64,000 nt of DNA from Bufo bufo (taxonomy: Eukaryota; Chordata; Amphibia; Anura; Bufonidae): positions 214,267,208 through 214,331,207 of the forward strand of contig NC_053390.1 of NCBI RefSeq assembly GCF_905171765.1, read 5' to 3'. Shown piece after piece: positions 11,476 to 22,829 of the stretch; the stretch's first letter is position 1, and every line of letters begins with the position of its first letter. The notes beneath the pieces were generated by a model. That model worked only from the letters and a program-made list of their open reading frames with translations. It made no database searches and was not told the DNA's origin. The translations under genes and the position numbers were made by a program.

Positions 11476-12110
11476 CTAAATTACTCTATCCTTTGTTGAA
11501 TTGACAGAAGCTTCCCCCTTGGGAGGTAGGACTTTTGGGATAAGGAATCTAGTTAAATTCTTAGTAAGGTGCATTGGAAACTCTGCGTCGGACACGATTT
11601 TTTCCAATTTATAATCCAGCCCAAGTTCATTAATGTCTTCAATACTTCCTGAACTTGAGCTGAAAGGGATTCTGGAGATTGCCCACCACTTGCAGGTCAT
11701 CTAGATAAGGAATAATTATTATAATGTCTGACCTCCTTATTTGTGCCATCACTTCCCCCATGAATTTTGAAAAAATTCTGGGTGCCTGCGATATTCCAAA
11801 GGGGAGGGCCCTGAACTGAAGGTGGACAACTGATTCTTTTACCTGTACTACCACCCTGAGATATTTCTGAGAGAAGGGGTGAATGGGTACATGGTAATAG
11901 GCGTCCTTGATATCTATTGAGGCCATGACACAGTTGGGAAACAAATGCAGAATTGTTGATGATATCGATTCCATGCGAAATTTTTGGTATGTTAGATATA
12001 AATTCAGTTCCTTTAGATTTATTATAGTTCAATAGGACCCATTTTGGTTTGGGGACTAAAAAGAGCGTCGAATAAAGCCCCTCGCCTATTTCTTCTGTTG
12101 GAACTGGGAC
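11476..12110 (-). pseudogene. DIRS reverse transcriptase
   Basis: The central part (11974-11639) has MASIDIKDAYYHVPIHPFSQ, then LQFRALPFGISQAPRIFSKF and YLDDL. These are the A, B and C motifs of reverse transcriptase, with the DIRS/Ty3-like QAPRIF variant and a YLDD active site. The part upstream of it (YSTLF, VPKPKWVLLN-like) extends to about 12110 and is cut by the mariner at 12170. Frameshifts at about 11690 and 11980 interrupt the domain. Confidence 0.85.
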
Positions 12111-12169
12111 TAGAACTGATTTGTTAATTTTCTCGGGATCTGTCTATAGCAGAGTTAATACAGAAACTA

Positions 12170-13826
12170 CAGGGTGGGCCATTTATATAGATACACCTTT
12201 AATAAAATGGGAATGGTTGGTGATATTAACTTCCTGTTTGTGGCACATTAGTATATGTGAGGGGGGAAACTTTTCAAGATTGGTGGTGACCATGGCGGCC
12301 ATTTTGAAGTCGGCCATTTTGAATCCAACTTTTGTTTTTTTTCAATAGGAAGAGGGTCATGTGACACATCAAACTTATTGGGAATTTCACAAAAGAAACA
12401 ATGGTGTGCTTGGTTTTAACGTAACTTTATTCTTTCATCAGTTATTTACAAGTTTCTGACCACTTATAAAATGTGTTCAATGTGCTGCCCATTGTGTTGG
12501 ATTGTCAATGCAACCCTCTTCTCCCACTCTTCACACAGTGATAGCAACACCGCAGGAGAAATGCTAGCACAGGCTTCCAGTATCCGTAGTTTCAGGTGCT
12601 GCACATCTCGTATCTTCACAGCATAGACAATTGCCTTCAGATGACCCCAAAGATAAAAGTCTAAGGGGGTCAGATCGGGAGACCTTGGGGGCCATTGAAC
12701 TGGCCCATGACGACCAATCCACTTTCCAGGAAACTGTTCATCTAGGAATGCTCGGACCTGACACCCATAATGTGGTAGTGCACAATCTTGCTGGAAAAAC
12801 TCGGGGAACGTGCCAGCTTCAGTGCATAAAGAGGGAAACACATCATCATGTAGCAATTTTGCATATCCACTGGCCTTGAGGTTTCCATTGATGAAGAATG
12901 GCCCCACTATCTTTGTACCCCATATACCACACCATACCATCAATTTTTTTGTTCCAACAGTCTTGGAGGGATCTATCCAATGTGGGTTAGTGTCAGACCA
13001 ATAGCGGTGGTTTTGTTTGTTAACTTAACCATTCACATAAAAGTTTGCCTCATCACTGAACAAAATCTTCTGCGTAAACTGAGGGTCCTGTTCCAATTTT
13101 TGTTTTGCCCATTCTGCAAATTCAGTGCACCGATCTGGGTCATCCTCGTTGAGATGCTGCAGTAGCTGGAGTTTGTAAGGGTGCCATTTGTGAGTAGCTA
13201 ATATCCGCCGAAGGGATGTTCGACTAATGCCACTCTCCAGTGACATGCGGCGAGTGCTACGCTGTGGGCTCTTGCTGAATGAAGCTAGGACAGCCACTGA
13301 TGTTTCTTCATTAGAGACCGATTTCATGCGTCCACATTTTGGCAAATCCCAACACTGAACCAGTTTCACGAAACTTGGCAAGCAGTTTGCTAACTGTAGC
13401 ATGGGAGATGGGTGGTCTCGTAGGGTGTCTTGCATTGAAATCTGCTGCAATGACCCGGTTACTGCGTTCACCAGACATCAACACAATTTCTATCCGCTCC
13501 TCACGTGTTAACCTCGGTGACATGTCAATGGCTGTAAACAAAGAGAAACTTGTAAATAACTCATAAAAAAATAAAGTTGTGTTAAAACCAAGCGCACCAT
13601 TGTTTTTCGTGTGAAATTTCCAATAAGTTTGATGTCCCATGACCCTCTTCCTATTGAAAAAACAAAAGTTGGATTCAAAATGGCCGACTTCAAAATGGCC
13701 GCCATGGTCACCACCCATCTTGAAAAGTTTCCCCCCTCACATATACTAATGTGCCACAAACAGGAAGTTAATATCACCAACCATTCCCATTTTATTAAGG
13801 TGTATCCATATAAATGGCCCACCCTG
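12170..13826 (-). mobile_element. Tc1/mariner-superfamily transposon, nearly complete
   Basis: The element is flanked by TA at 12168-12169 and 13827-13828. Its inverted repeats start CAGGGTGGGCCATTTATAT and extend about 240 bp with few mismatches, including a paired GGCGGCCATTTTGAA segment. The transposase lies on the minus strand. The good conservation of arms and gene suggests a relatively recent insertion into the DIRS remnant. Confidence 0.9.
12464..13523 (-). pseudogene. mariner-type transposase, one frameshift and one stop
   Basis: The start at 13523 gives MSPRLTREERIEIVLMSGER, a helix-turn-helix, followed by a second one (SGISRTSLRRILATHKWHPY). The catalytic region has LFSDEANFY (first Asp), FQQDCALPHYG (second Asp) and SPDLTPLDFYLWG (third Asp, 36 residues later). 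The total span is about 352 codons, normal for the superfamily. A one-base frameshift near 13349 and an in-frame stop at 13025-13027 (just after FYVNG) prevent translation. All three catalytic aspartates remain. Confidence 0.88.
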
Positions 13827-14133
13827 TAGTTTCTGTATGAACTCTGCTATGGACAGATCCTGAGAAAATTAACACCTCTAAGGTTGACACAGCTGCTGGC
13901 CTGATACTCATGTGTGTGGTCTTGTAGAAAATGAAAAGTTTCAATCTACTGTACGCTTGTGGACCTGTGGGAAAATGTACATTTATAGCAGGAATGTGAC
14001 ATTTCAGGTTTTTAATTCAAAGTCAGTGTGTTGACACATCTGTCCGTTGTGTGGTGGGAGGTAAACCAAAAAGGCTTGTCCAGACATGTCATTGTCTGTA
14101 AGGCATTGATTATAAAAAGCTTATCATTTGATA

Positions 14134-14490
14134 AGGCCTTTATAAAGTGATATGAAAATTGCATGGGCATATATAAAATTCATATCAAAATGATATCAAA
14201 GCACAAAATGATATAAAAGGTATATAAAAGGCATATCAAGGTGATATCAATGCACAAAATCGTATCAAAATGTTATAAATGGTATAAAAAGTATTTATAA
14301 GTCCTTATCAAATGATAAGCTTTTATTAACACTTTTTATACCATTTATAACATTTTGATACGATTTTGTGCATTGATATCACCTTGATATGCCTTTTATA
14401 TACCTTTTTATATCATTTTGTGCTTTGATATCATTTTGATATGAATTTTATATATGCCCATGCATTTTTCATATCACTTAATAAAAGCTT
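14134..14490. repeat. large AT-rich palindrome
   Basis: Two arms of about 165 bp are inverted copies around a short spacer near 14302-14331. GTGATATCAATGCACAAAAT in the left arm pairs with ATTTTGTGCATTGATATCAC in the right. The small palindrome CTTATCATTTGATAAG or its equivalent occurs at the outer left, the centre and the outer right. The sequence is almost entirely rearranged TATAAA and GATAT words. It is not coding. Confidence 0.85.
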
Positions 14491-14732
14491 ATCATTTGAT
14501 AAGGACTTATAAAGTGATATGAAAAGCTTTTCATTTGATATAAAATTTATATTAAGCCGTATAAAATGATATGAAAAGCATATAAAAGTGGGCGGCATTT
14601 AGCCGTGGTTTGGGACAGGCGAGGGGAGAGAAATGGGTGGATCTGGGTGGGGTTAGGGCATTTTTGGGAGGGGTTATGGTGTGAAAAAGGGGCGGGGCAT
14701 CTGTCACTTTGAGTTTGACGAGACATGGGTCC

Positions 14733-14921
14733 CTATACTACTTGTATATTCTGGAACAAAGATGGGGATTCTTCCGCTACCAATTTGTCCAGGCAGGGTT
14801 TAAAACAAGCTTTTGGATAAGACGGGCTCAACTTCTTTTTACATATCCCACATTCTCTCCCTTTTGACTTGTGGGTAGCCTTCCTGGGGGCCTCTTTAAC
14901 CTGTATCAACACATAGCCCAT
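14733..14921 (-). pseudogene. DIRS Gag-like fragment
   Basis: The frame contains CGICKKKLSPSYPKACFKPC followed by LDKLVAEESPSL. A cysteine-rich motif followed by a DK-x-xAEE-PSL segment is seen near the C-terminal part of Gag in vertebrate DIRS elements. Its position upstream of reverse transcriptase on the same strand agrees. No intact longer Gag frame is present. Confidence 0.6.
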
Positions 14922-15524
14922 ACAAGTTACTCGAGAATATTACAAAGAAATAATTTCCCCAAAGGGAGACTGGGGAACAACCTCTCTTATCCCTCCCAGG
15001 AGTACCATGCCGGTTTCTGTGTGCTGCTCCTATTTTTCCATGCGCTGCTGAGCTTCCCCTTCCTCCTGCATGTTGCTGATACACTCTGGAAGGAAAGTCT
15101 GGCTGTCCGCTGAACTCGCCCACGCTGTATACACCTTGCCTTCCAACTTGGCTGTCCGGCGTCCTCTTTTTATGGGCTGCGCACAGCCCTTCCCTGTCCC
15201 GTGTGGAATGCACACGTCACTTCCGGCATGCCTGTGGATGCGTGCCGGAAACGGGACCTGCGGGAGCACGCCGTACCGGCGAGCCAGGCAGAGGATGCCT
15301 TCCTCCTCCCTCCGGAACTTCGCCCGTCTGCAGGCCTGAAGGTAACGAGGTGACCGCCAGGCATCCCCACCCCCTCATGGCAACAAAAAGAGGGCCGCGA
15401 TACACCGGGCTTTTACAGAGGCTCCTAGTGGAGACCTGCGCCGTCAAGGACCTCTAATTGGTATGGGATGTAAACCCTAGAAGCCCTGAAGCCCCCTAAA
15501 CGATTCGGGAAAGATCCATCCCCC

Positions 15525-15627
15525 TGTCCTAAGGACAGGAAATAGGAAGAAACTGAGGATGCACTGTGCAGAACCTTATTTAAAGAAGGGGGAGGATCTC
15601 TCACAGCTGCTGTCATGGGGCGTAATG

Positions 15628-15630
<3 letters not shown>
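15525..15630. repeat. DIRS right terminal repeat
   Basis: GGGGGAGGATCTCTCACAGC and CTGTCATGGGGCGTAATG are the inverted counterpart of the copies at 7205 and 9437. It is followed at once by an AT dinucleotide run (15630-15676). Confidence 0.7.

Positions 15631-15678
<48 letters not shown>
15630..15678. repeat. (AT)n microsatellite
   Basis: More than 20 AT units lie between the DIRS terminus and a Tc1 element, so both inserted next to or into this run. Confidence 0.95.
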
Positions 15679-15679
15679 A

Positions 15680-17324
15680 CAGTGAGGAACAGAAGTAGTT
15701 GAACACCCTGCGATTTTGTTCTCCCACTTAGAAATCATGGAGAGGTCTGAAATTCACTTTGTAGGTGCATTCCCACTGTGAGAGACAGAATTTAAAAAAT
15801 AATAATAATTCAGGAATTCACATTGTATGATTTTTAAAGAATTTGTCTTGCACACCCACTGGGGTGTTTGTTATTTTCCATCAGTGGTACACACATTGGG
15901 TGTCTGTGAGTCAGTGTCTGACCTGGTACCCAGTAAGTGCTTATCAGCCTTGTAGGAATACATGACAGTCCAGTAGTATATTTTGCCCTTCGCTTCTCTG
16001 TATACTTTTTTCCATCTTTCCTTTTTCTACATATTTTAATATACAATAAAATTGATACTATTTTGGATATATTATCTCCACTGGCTTTTTTTGCTATAAG
16101 TATTTGAACACCGAAGAAAATCAGTGTTAATATTTGGTACAGAGGCCTTTGTTTGCAATTACAGAGGTCAAACGTTTCCTGTAGTTCTTGACCAGGTTTG
16201 CACACACTGCAACAGGGATTTTGGCCCACACAGATCTCCTATAGATCTGTGAAGTTTCGGGGCTGTTGCTGAGCAACACAGAGTTTCAGCTCCCTCTAAG
16301 GATGTTCTTTTGGATTTAGGTCTGGAGATTGGCTAGGCCACTCCAGAACCTTGATATGCTTCTTACGGAGCCACTCCTTGGTTATCCTGGCTGTGTTCTT
16401 CGGGTCGTTGTCATGTTGGAAGACCCAGCCACGACCCATCTTCAATGATCTGACTGAAGGAAGGAGGTTGTTGCTCAAAATCTCACAATTAAATGGCCTT
16501 ATTCATCTTCTCCTTAATACAGTGCAGTCGCCCTGTTCCCTTCGCAGAAAAGCACCCCCAAAGCATGATGTTACCACCCCCATGCTTCACAGTAGGGAGT
16601 GAAGTTTAGACCAAAAAGTTCTACTTTGGTCTTATCTGACCACATGACTTTCTCCCATGCCTCTTCTGGATCATCCAGATGGTCATTGGCAAACTTCAGA
16701 CGGGCCTGGACATGTGATGACTTGAGCAGGGGAACCTTCCGTGCAATGCAAGATTTAAAACCATGACTGCGTAGTGTTCTACCGACAGTGACCTTTTGAA
16801 ACTGTAGTCCCAGCTCTCTTCATGTCATTGACCAGCTCCTCCCTTGTAGTTCTGGGCTGATTCCTCACCTTTCCTATCATCAGTGATACCATACGAGGTG
16901 AGATCTTGCATGGAGCCCCAGTCCGAGGGAGACTGACAGTCGTCTTTAGCCTCTTCCATTTTCTAACAATTGCTCCAACAGTTGATCTATTTTCACCAAG
17001 CTGCTTGGCAATTGCCCCGTAGCCCTTTCCAGCCTTGTGGAGGTCCACAATTTTGTCTCTGGTGTTTTTTGGTCTTTCCCATGGTAGTAGTTGGCGTCTG
17101 AATGACTGTGGGGTGGACAGGGGTCTTTAAAGAGCTCAGACAGGTGCTACTAAGTTAGATTAATGAGTGGAGTAGAGGTGGACATTTTAAAGGCACAGTA
17201 ACAGGTCTTTAAAAATTAGTGGGAATACACCTACTGTACAATGTGAATTTCAGACCCCTCCATGATTTCTAAGTGGGAGAACTTGCAAAATCGCAGGGTG
17301 TTCAAATACTTCTGTTTCTCACTG
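15680..17324 (-). mobile_element. decayed Tc1-like transposon
   Basis: TA dinucleotides at 15678-15679 and 17325-17326 flank inverted repeats beginning CAGTGAGGAACAGAAGTAGT, with arms reaching the AAATCATGGAGAGGTCTGAA segment (complement near 17250-17270). Minus-strand transposase remnants include a helix-turn-helix ([20 protein letters not shown], 17048 downward) and a third-aspartate region ([17 protein letters not shown], 16478-16296). Several frameshifts make it inactive. Confidence 0.9.
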
Positions 17325-17325
17325 T

Positions 17326-17372
17326 ATGTATGTATGTGTGTGTGTGTGTGTGTATATAATATATATATATCT
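17326..17372. repeat. (TG)n(TA)n microsatellite
   Basis: TATG, TG and AT dinucleotide runs lie between the Tc1 right end and the final MLXIP exon. Confidence 0.9.
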
Positions 17373-17424
17373 CTCCTTTTTGATAATACTCATTTCATCT
17401 TCGAAACCTTTATCCTTCCCACAG

Positions 17425-17534
17425 TGGTGCTGAAGACCTTGCGTTATCTGAGCACGACGACGTCCATCTTATCTCATCCGTTAAGTTTGCCAGAGCAAGC
17501 CAAGCAGGCTGTCACTAGGAACAGTAAGACTTGA
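17425..17534 (+). CDS. MLXIP: MLXIP last coding exon with stop
   Basis: The exon follows TTATCCTTCCCACAG; the first two bases complete a methionine codon opened by the previous exon. It reads MVLKTLRYLSTTTSILSHPL and then SLPEQAKQAVTRNSKT before TGA at 17532-17534. The MondoA C-terminus has the same pattern (RPMVLSTLRQLSTSTSILTD, LPEQASKAVTR). All five MLXIP exons in the window thus join without frame loss. The C-terminus ends a few residues after AVTR. Confidence 0.93.
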
Positions 17535-18489
17535 AACTAGATGGACTTCCCTATGAGTGGATCTAAAAGCTTGTGCTGTTACCCTGCATTGCTCTGTGAG
17601 ACGTCTTTCAACACTCCGCCTGAGCATTATCGGTCATTGAATGCATTCAAGGAATCGCTGTCGTGGTGATTTGTGCTAGGCATCTCTTCTTTAAAGAGCA
17701 GAAACAGCTGGAAACTTTCTGTTCTGATTACTGCAACCAAGAAGATGAAGCTGATGAAACTGTCAAAGGGAAATAAGTTTTTTGTGATATAATTGATAAA
17801 GATTTTTGTTTTCACTGAACCCTTACCGCCTCCGTGTTTTAAGTGTTTTTATTCTTTAACATTTTAGCAGCTGTACTATAGTAACATATCAATAATGAAA
17901 GGAGATCTCACATGTTCTGTATAAAAGACACTAGATATCGGTCACCCATTAGGTTGCCAGTACATCTTATGGCCAAGCCGCAGTAACCGCATGTGGATTA
18001 CTTTTAATTGCACTCTGGTGTAGTACAGCAATTAGACATAATCCACATGGGTTTACTGGGGCTCGGCCGCAACGTAAAAGTAATCCTTGGATGTTAATGG
18101 GATCTGCCATCAGTCTGATGTTTATGGGGCCTCCTTCAATGGCTGCTTTTGGAAGATTGGACAGATGTGGAGATAAGCGTCATTCTGTCTAGTAATCACT
18201 TGTCGTCTTGGTCAATTTAAATGTTTGGCCAAGCTGGACATGCTTGTTTAAGGGGATTGATGGATGTCTGAACGATTGTTCAGTTGATGGCTGAGTGATG
18301 CCTATAGCCAGCTCCCATGCCAAGCTACTAGAAGTTGAAGCTACAAGCAAATAGTAGAAAGTAGAACTTCTCGGTGGCAGTAATTATCACTGGGCTCTGC
18401 AGAACAGGATTCTCATGGGGCCTCAGGACCCCATAGTATCCAACTAGGTCATCATTGTCTTAAGCTACATCATTGTCTTAAACTCGCGT
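17535..18489 (+). other. MLXIP: MLXIP 3' untranslated region and downstream flank
   Basis: No coding signal is present after the stop. The transcript end cannot be placed with confidence: AATAAA hexamers occur at 19083-19088 and 19605-19610, both beyond a MITE insertion. Transcript data would be needed to define the end. Confidence 0.5.
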
Positions 18490-18940
18490 TTTGGCTTTCC
18501 GTTTGTGAGATCCGTTCAGGGCTCTCTCACTAGCGGTCCAAAACAGATCAGTTTTGCCCTAATGCATTCTGAATGGAAAAGGATCCGCTCAGAATGCATC
18601 AGTTTGCCTCGGTTCCGTCTCCATCCTGCTTTGGAGGCGGACACCAAAACGCTGCTTGCAGCGTTTTGGTGTCCGTCTGACGAAACTGAGCCTAACGGAT
18701 CCGTTCTGACACACAATGTAAGTCAATGGAGATGGATCAGTTTTCTATGGCACAATTGAAAACGGATGCCTCCTCTATTGACTTTTAATGGTGTTCAAGA
18801 CGGATCCGTCTTGGCTATGTTAAAGATTATACAAACGGATCCGTTCTGAATGGATGCAGACAGTTGTATTATCTGAACGGATCCGTCTGTGTAGATCCAT
18901 GATGGATCCGCACCAAACGCGAGTGTGAAAGTAGCCTTAC
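18490..18940. mobile_element. foldback MITE (GAAAGTAGCC family)
   Basis: The ends are CTCGCGTTTTGG on the left and CCAAACGCGAG followed by TGTGAAAGTAGCCTTA on the right. Inside are repeated AACGGATCCGTTCTGA-like blocks in both orientations. It resembles the element at 2250-2626 in its right end and CGGATCC words. Confidence 0.65.
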
Positions 18941-18944
18941 CTGT

Positions 18945-21660
18945 GCTAGTAATTCTGATTGCTAGCTGTGAGGTCTGGGGTCCTTGAACTGGCAAGGAAG
19001 TACGAATAAGTTGGCACAAAGATGAGGTAATTGATGAGTCTTTTATACAGAGTTTGTTGGAGTTTTTCCTTTACTACTATTCAATAAAACAGAATGAGCA
19101 TCTTTTAGGTATTATATTCAAAAGCTCCCATTAAGCTGTTATGTTACATTTGAATTGACTCAGGTTTTTGCTTCTTTATTTAAATTTCTGAAGTGATTTG
19201 CAATAATGTACCAGGACTTATGTTTTCTTATTTACATGCTCTTCTACATTCGCACTGTGATGCTGGTAACTGAGGTCTGGCAGAGGTTTCTGCTGTCCTT
19301 CCTCTCCCTACCTGACAATGCAGACTCTGATATAAGCTTGTGATTGGTATTTTATAAGGATTCCATGCTTATTTGGTGGTTTTTGTTACAGAACGCTCTT
19401 CTAGACTTTTTTTTTTTTTTTTTTTTTGAGAAATGGTTGTTAAACATTTCAAGGAGAAAGTGTGGTTGCTCTCATTGTATTTAATAGTCAAAAATACCTT
19501 TTGGTTATAGTATTATTTCTTATGATTTTCAATATATGGAGCTCTCCATCTAGCTCCCCAAATACATTGTACATTGGCACGTATATCGGTCACTGTTTCA
19601 TTAGAATAAAACCTGCATTCCAATAGACTATGATTGCTGGATCTAGGTAAACTACCTCCTGTACTGGTCTAAATTTGGTTTACGGTATGAGACTACTGAT
19701 ATACAGAACACGCCTCAAAGGGCCATAAATAGGGTTGTCCAGGATTTATCCTCTGGATATGCCTGCAATATCCAATTGGTGTGGGTTCATCACCCAGCAC
19801 CCTGCCGATCAGCTGTTTAACTTGTAGCTCTGGTCCCTTGTATATTGGAAGGAGCAGGTAACTGCAGTACTGCTCCCATTGATGTGAATGGAAATGGCGC
19901 TGCAGTTTCCAGCTCCGTCCACTGCAGAATGGACAGCGCTGTGTGGTTCCAGAGCTACGAGGTAACAGCTGATTGGTGGAAGAGAGGTAAAACGCCCCCC
20001 AAAACGGATATCATGGAAATCATTACATGTTTGTTCCATTTAAAAACAAACTTGTATAAGTCTTCCCTGTAAAATGTGGGATATTCTTCTCAAAGAGCAT
20101 GCATTGCTTACAGTTTGGCACAATATAAGAATCTATTTCATTACAAGGTTGTGTAAGTTCCTGGTGCTCAGATTCTTTCGAATCTTATGCGTTTGTCCCT
20201 TTTTTTTAGCTTTTGCATGACTTTTTTTTAATGGGGATTTAGAAATGAAAAAATAAATTTGTCAAGAATTATTTTATTATATGCTCTTTTTCCCTTTTGT
20301 ACTTTGCAGTATTTGAATGGATAAGTAACTGCTAATGAAAATCTTGAACAGTCCTTGCTCGCAAGAGATATCAGTTTGTAAGATAAAGTGTTAAACATGT
20401 TTAAAGGGCTTGTTTGAGTTTAGGGAAAAAAAAGAATGCCATGCATTGGCTGTATCTGATTTTACAGCCCATTCAAGGGAAATCTTGAAAATTAAAAGGG
20501 TTTCCAGGACTTAGATATTGATAACCTTTCCTCAGGGATCCTGTTCTGTTACCCAGCAGCCTAACCAGACCAAGCTGTTTCAGGTAGCCGCTGCACTAGA
20601 ACCGTACAGGGGACGTAGCGGTAGCTGAATGCTCCGTCCACTGTGTAGTTTCCAGTGCCAGGATAATGTAGCTGAGGTCCCATTAACTTGCATGGTTGCT
20701 TAACCACAGTACCTGAGTATGGACCATACGCCGGGAACGGAGCCTTTTTTCTTTTGGCTTCTTCGACTGTATAGTTTAATGAGCCAGCAGTTCCTAAAAC
20801 GACTCATTGTTGGGGTACTGAGTATCAGACTACCCATTAGCTGATTTGGTGTTTGGTGTTACAACTTGTAGAAAAAACACACTTGGGGCCATTTGCATAG
20901 GCTAATGTCCATGATGAGCTTTCATATGAACGTTTGTTCCTGATCATTGTCCATTGGTTAGCTGCATTTACATGCCGCGATCATTGGGTCTGTATGGGGA
21001 CAATCGATCATTGCTATAATAGTTCGCTCCCATAATGTTTGTCGACAGCACACCACTGTTTACAACAATGAATTTGTATGCCACATAAACAATCCGATCA
21101 GCCATCAAACAAGCATTTTGCCGTTGTTTGGGTGTTCGATGGCACACAGGCCAATTTATCAGGATCAAGCCTACATATGAGCATTTATTTCAGATAATCG
21201 GCCCATGTAAGTGAGCCTCCAGCTTTCATATACAGTAAAGTGTGTTGGCATCAATTTTGTGTAACAGTGATCCAACCTACAGTTTTTTTTTTGTTTAGTT
21301 GTGCATATTTAGTGTTGTCACAAATGTGGATGACAGATGTAATCTGTAAAGTTATAAAGTTTAACTAGCCGCACAATTGAAGAGATGGCCAGATTGCAAT
21401 ATTTGACTCTGGAGTTGTTTCCAAAAAGCCATTTTCCATCTTCATAATAACCTTTTGTAGTGGGAATCCTAATCCCAATGTTATTTCATGTTACAAACCT
21501 TGGCACGGGGTTAAAGATGTGTACGCTATCTTAAACAGACTTTTAATTGCTGATGGAATTTATAGTCCCATGCATGGGTTTAATGTTTACCAGCAACAGA
21601 ATAAAGCAATACAAATTTGACATTTTTCCAGTTGTTTTGGTTTCTAATTTGTCAAAAAAT
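18945..21660. other. intergenic region without recognised gene
   Basis: No splice-consistent exon or protein domain was found. A short inverted repeat built from GGAGCAGGTAACTGCAGTAC (19855) and CAGTGGACGGAGC-like words near 19910 and 20630 suggests old MITE debris. Long T runs occur at 19409-19427. Confidence 0.4.
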
Positions 21661-21670
21661 AAATGGCATA

Positions 21671-21827
<157 letters not shown>

Positions 21828-22347
21828 ATTTTAGCCCTAACAGTCTGCGCCACTTATTTGCTGTATACTACGTACATGTGTTATCATACAGTCAGAGGTG
21901 TTACTTAATGCTTCTGGGTCCAAGTGCAAAATCGGTAATTATCCCCCTTCTACCATATGCCATAATATTCCAACCTGATGTACTGAGAAAATATGGAATA
22001 GGGGGTTGATGAGAACATGAACCCCAAGTAGGCATTCCTCTCCATTAGGTCATTCTGGCACCTTCCACTCTCAATAGTCTGACACTTCTTGTTCTGTAGA
22101 GATCACTTCTCAGCAATCATCTCATTATCACAAGCAGGATTACAATGTCTGATAAAGCCTAGTTGTAGATAACACAGGATCCACCATTCACAATGGTCAC
22201 AGTTCACTTCCTCCCCCAGCTGCAAAGGTCACAGAGCATGCCCTGAACATTCTCCCATAGAAGTCAATGAGCCATCATTAGACTAATGTCTCAATACATC
22301 CATGTGGCTGCTGTAAAGCAACATACTGATCATGGAACTGCAGTTAA

Positions 22348-22821
22348 AGGGAACCTGGTTCCAGGAAAATGCCAAGTAATCTACAGGAGGAACTGAGCAG
22401 ATTGATATATAGTTTTGTGGGAAAAGATTCAGTATAAGTTGCATTTTATTCATTTAAATTCCTGCTTATTCAGGGCTTTGAAGCCAAGTAGATGGTCCTA
22501 TCAGTGATTGACAACCTTCCTTCTATGACTGTGTATACAGAGGTAGCTGAATCACTGATAGGACCACCTCCCTGACTTCAAAGCCCAGAATGAGCAGGAA
22601 TATAAATAAATACAATACAAGTTTTACTGAATCTTTTCCCACAAAACTATATATCAGGGGTAGGCAACCTCCGCCACTCCAGCTGTTGTGAAACTACAAC
22701 TCCCAGCATGCATACTTCCGAAGGTTGCTGACCCCTGCTATATATCAATCTGCTCAGCTCCTCCTGCTCTAGAATATGCTTCCTTCAGCTCAAACACCAT
22801 GTTCAGTGTGACAGGTTCCCT
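22348..22821. mobile_element. TTAA-flanked MITE containing a nested mini-MITE
   Basis: TTAA at 22344-22347 precedes AGGGAACCTGG, and ACAGGTTCCCT at the right end precedes TTAA at 22823-22826. The arms pair through the ATATATAGTTTTGTGGGAAA and TTTCCCACAAAACTATATAT blocks. A different element (22656-22738) lies inside the right arm. Confidence 0.75.
22656..22738. mobile_element. hAT-like mini-MITE
   Basis: The ends CAGGGGTAGGCAACCT and AGGTTGCTGACCCCTG are near-perfect inverted repeats around CTCCAGCTGTTGTGAAACTA. It is nested in the TTAA MITE. Confidence 0.7.
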
Positions 22822-22829
22822 TTTAAAAA

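Larger units (their letters stand above)
9420..15630 (-). mobile_element. decayed DIRS-type tyrosine-recombinase retrotransposon
   Basis: On the minus strand the order is Gag-like zinc motif (14921-14733), reverse transcriptase (about 12110-11476), RNase H (11187-10980) and tyrosine recombinase (9730-9485), which is the order in DIRS elements. Related terminal sequences containing ATGACAGCANCTGTGAGAGA occur at 9437-9470 and inverted at 15595-15625. Every domain is broken by stops and shifts. A mariner (12170-13826) and a large palindrome (14134-14490) interrupt it. The element occupies most of the last MLXIP intron. Confidence 0.85.

Noticed and set aside
15030..15470. Overlapping GC-rich frames on both strands
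   Set aside because: They lie in the 5' region of the DIRS element; no motif is recognised and no single frame is favoured.
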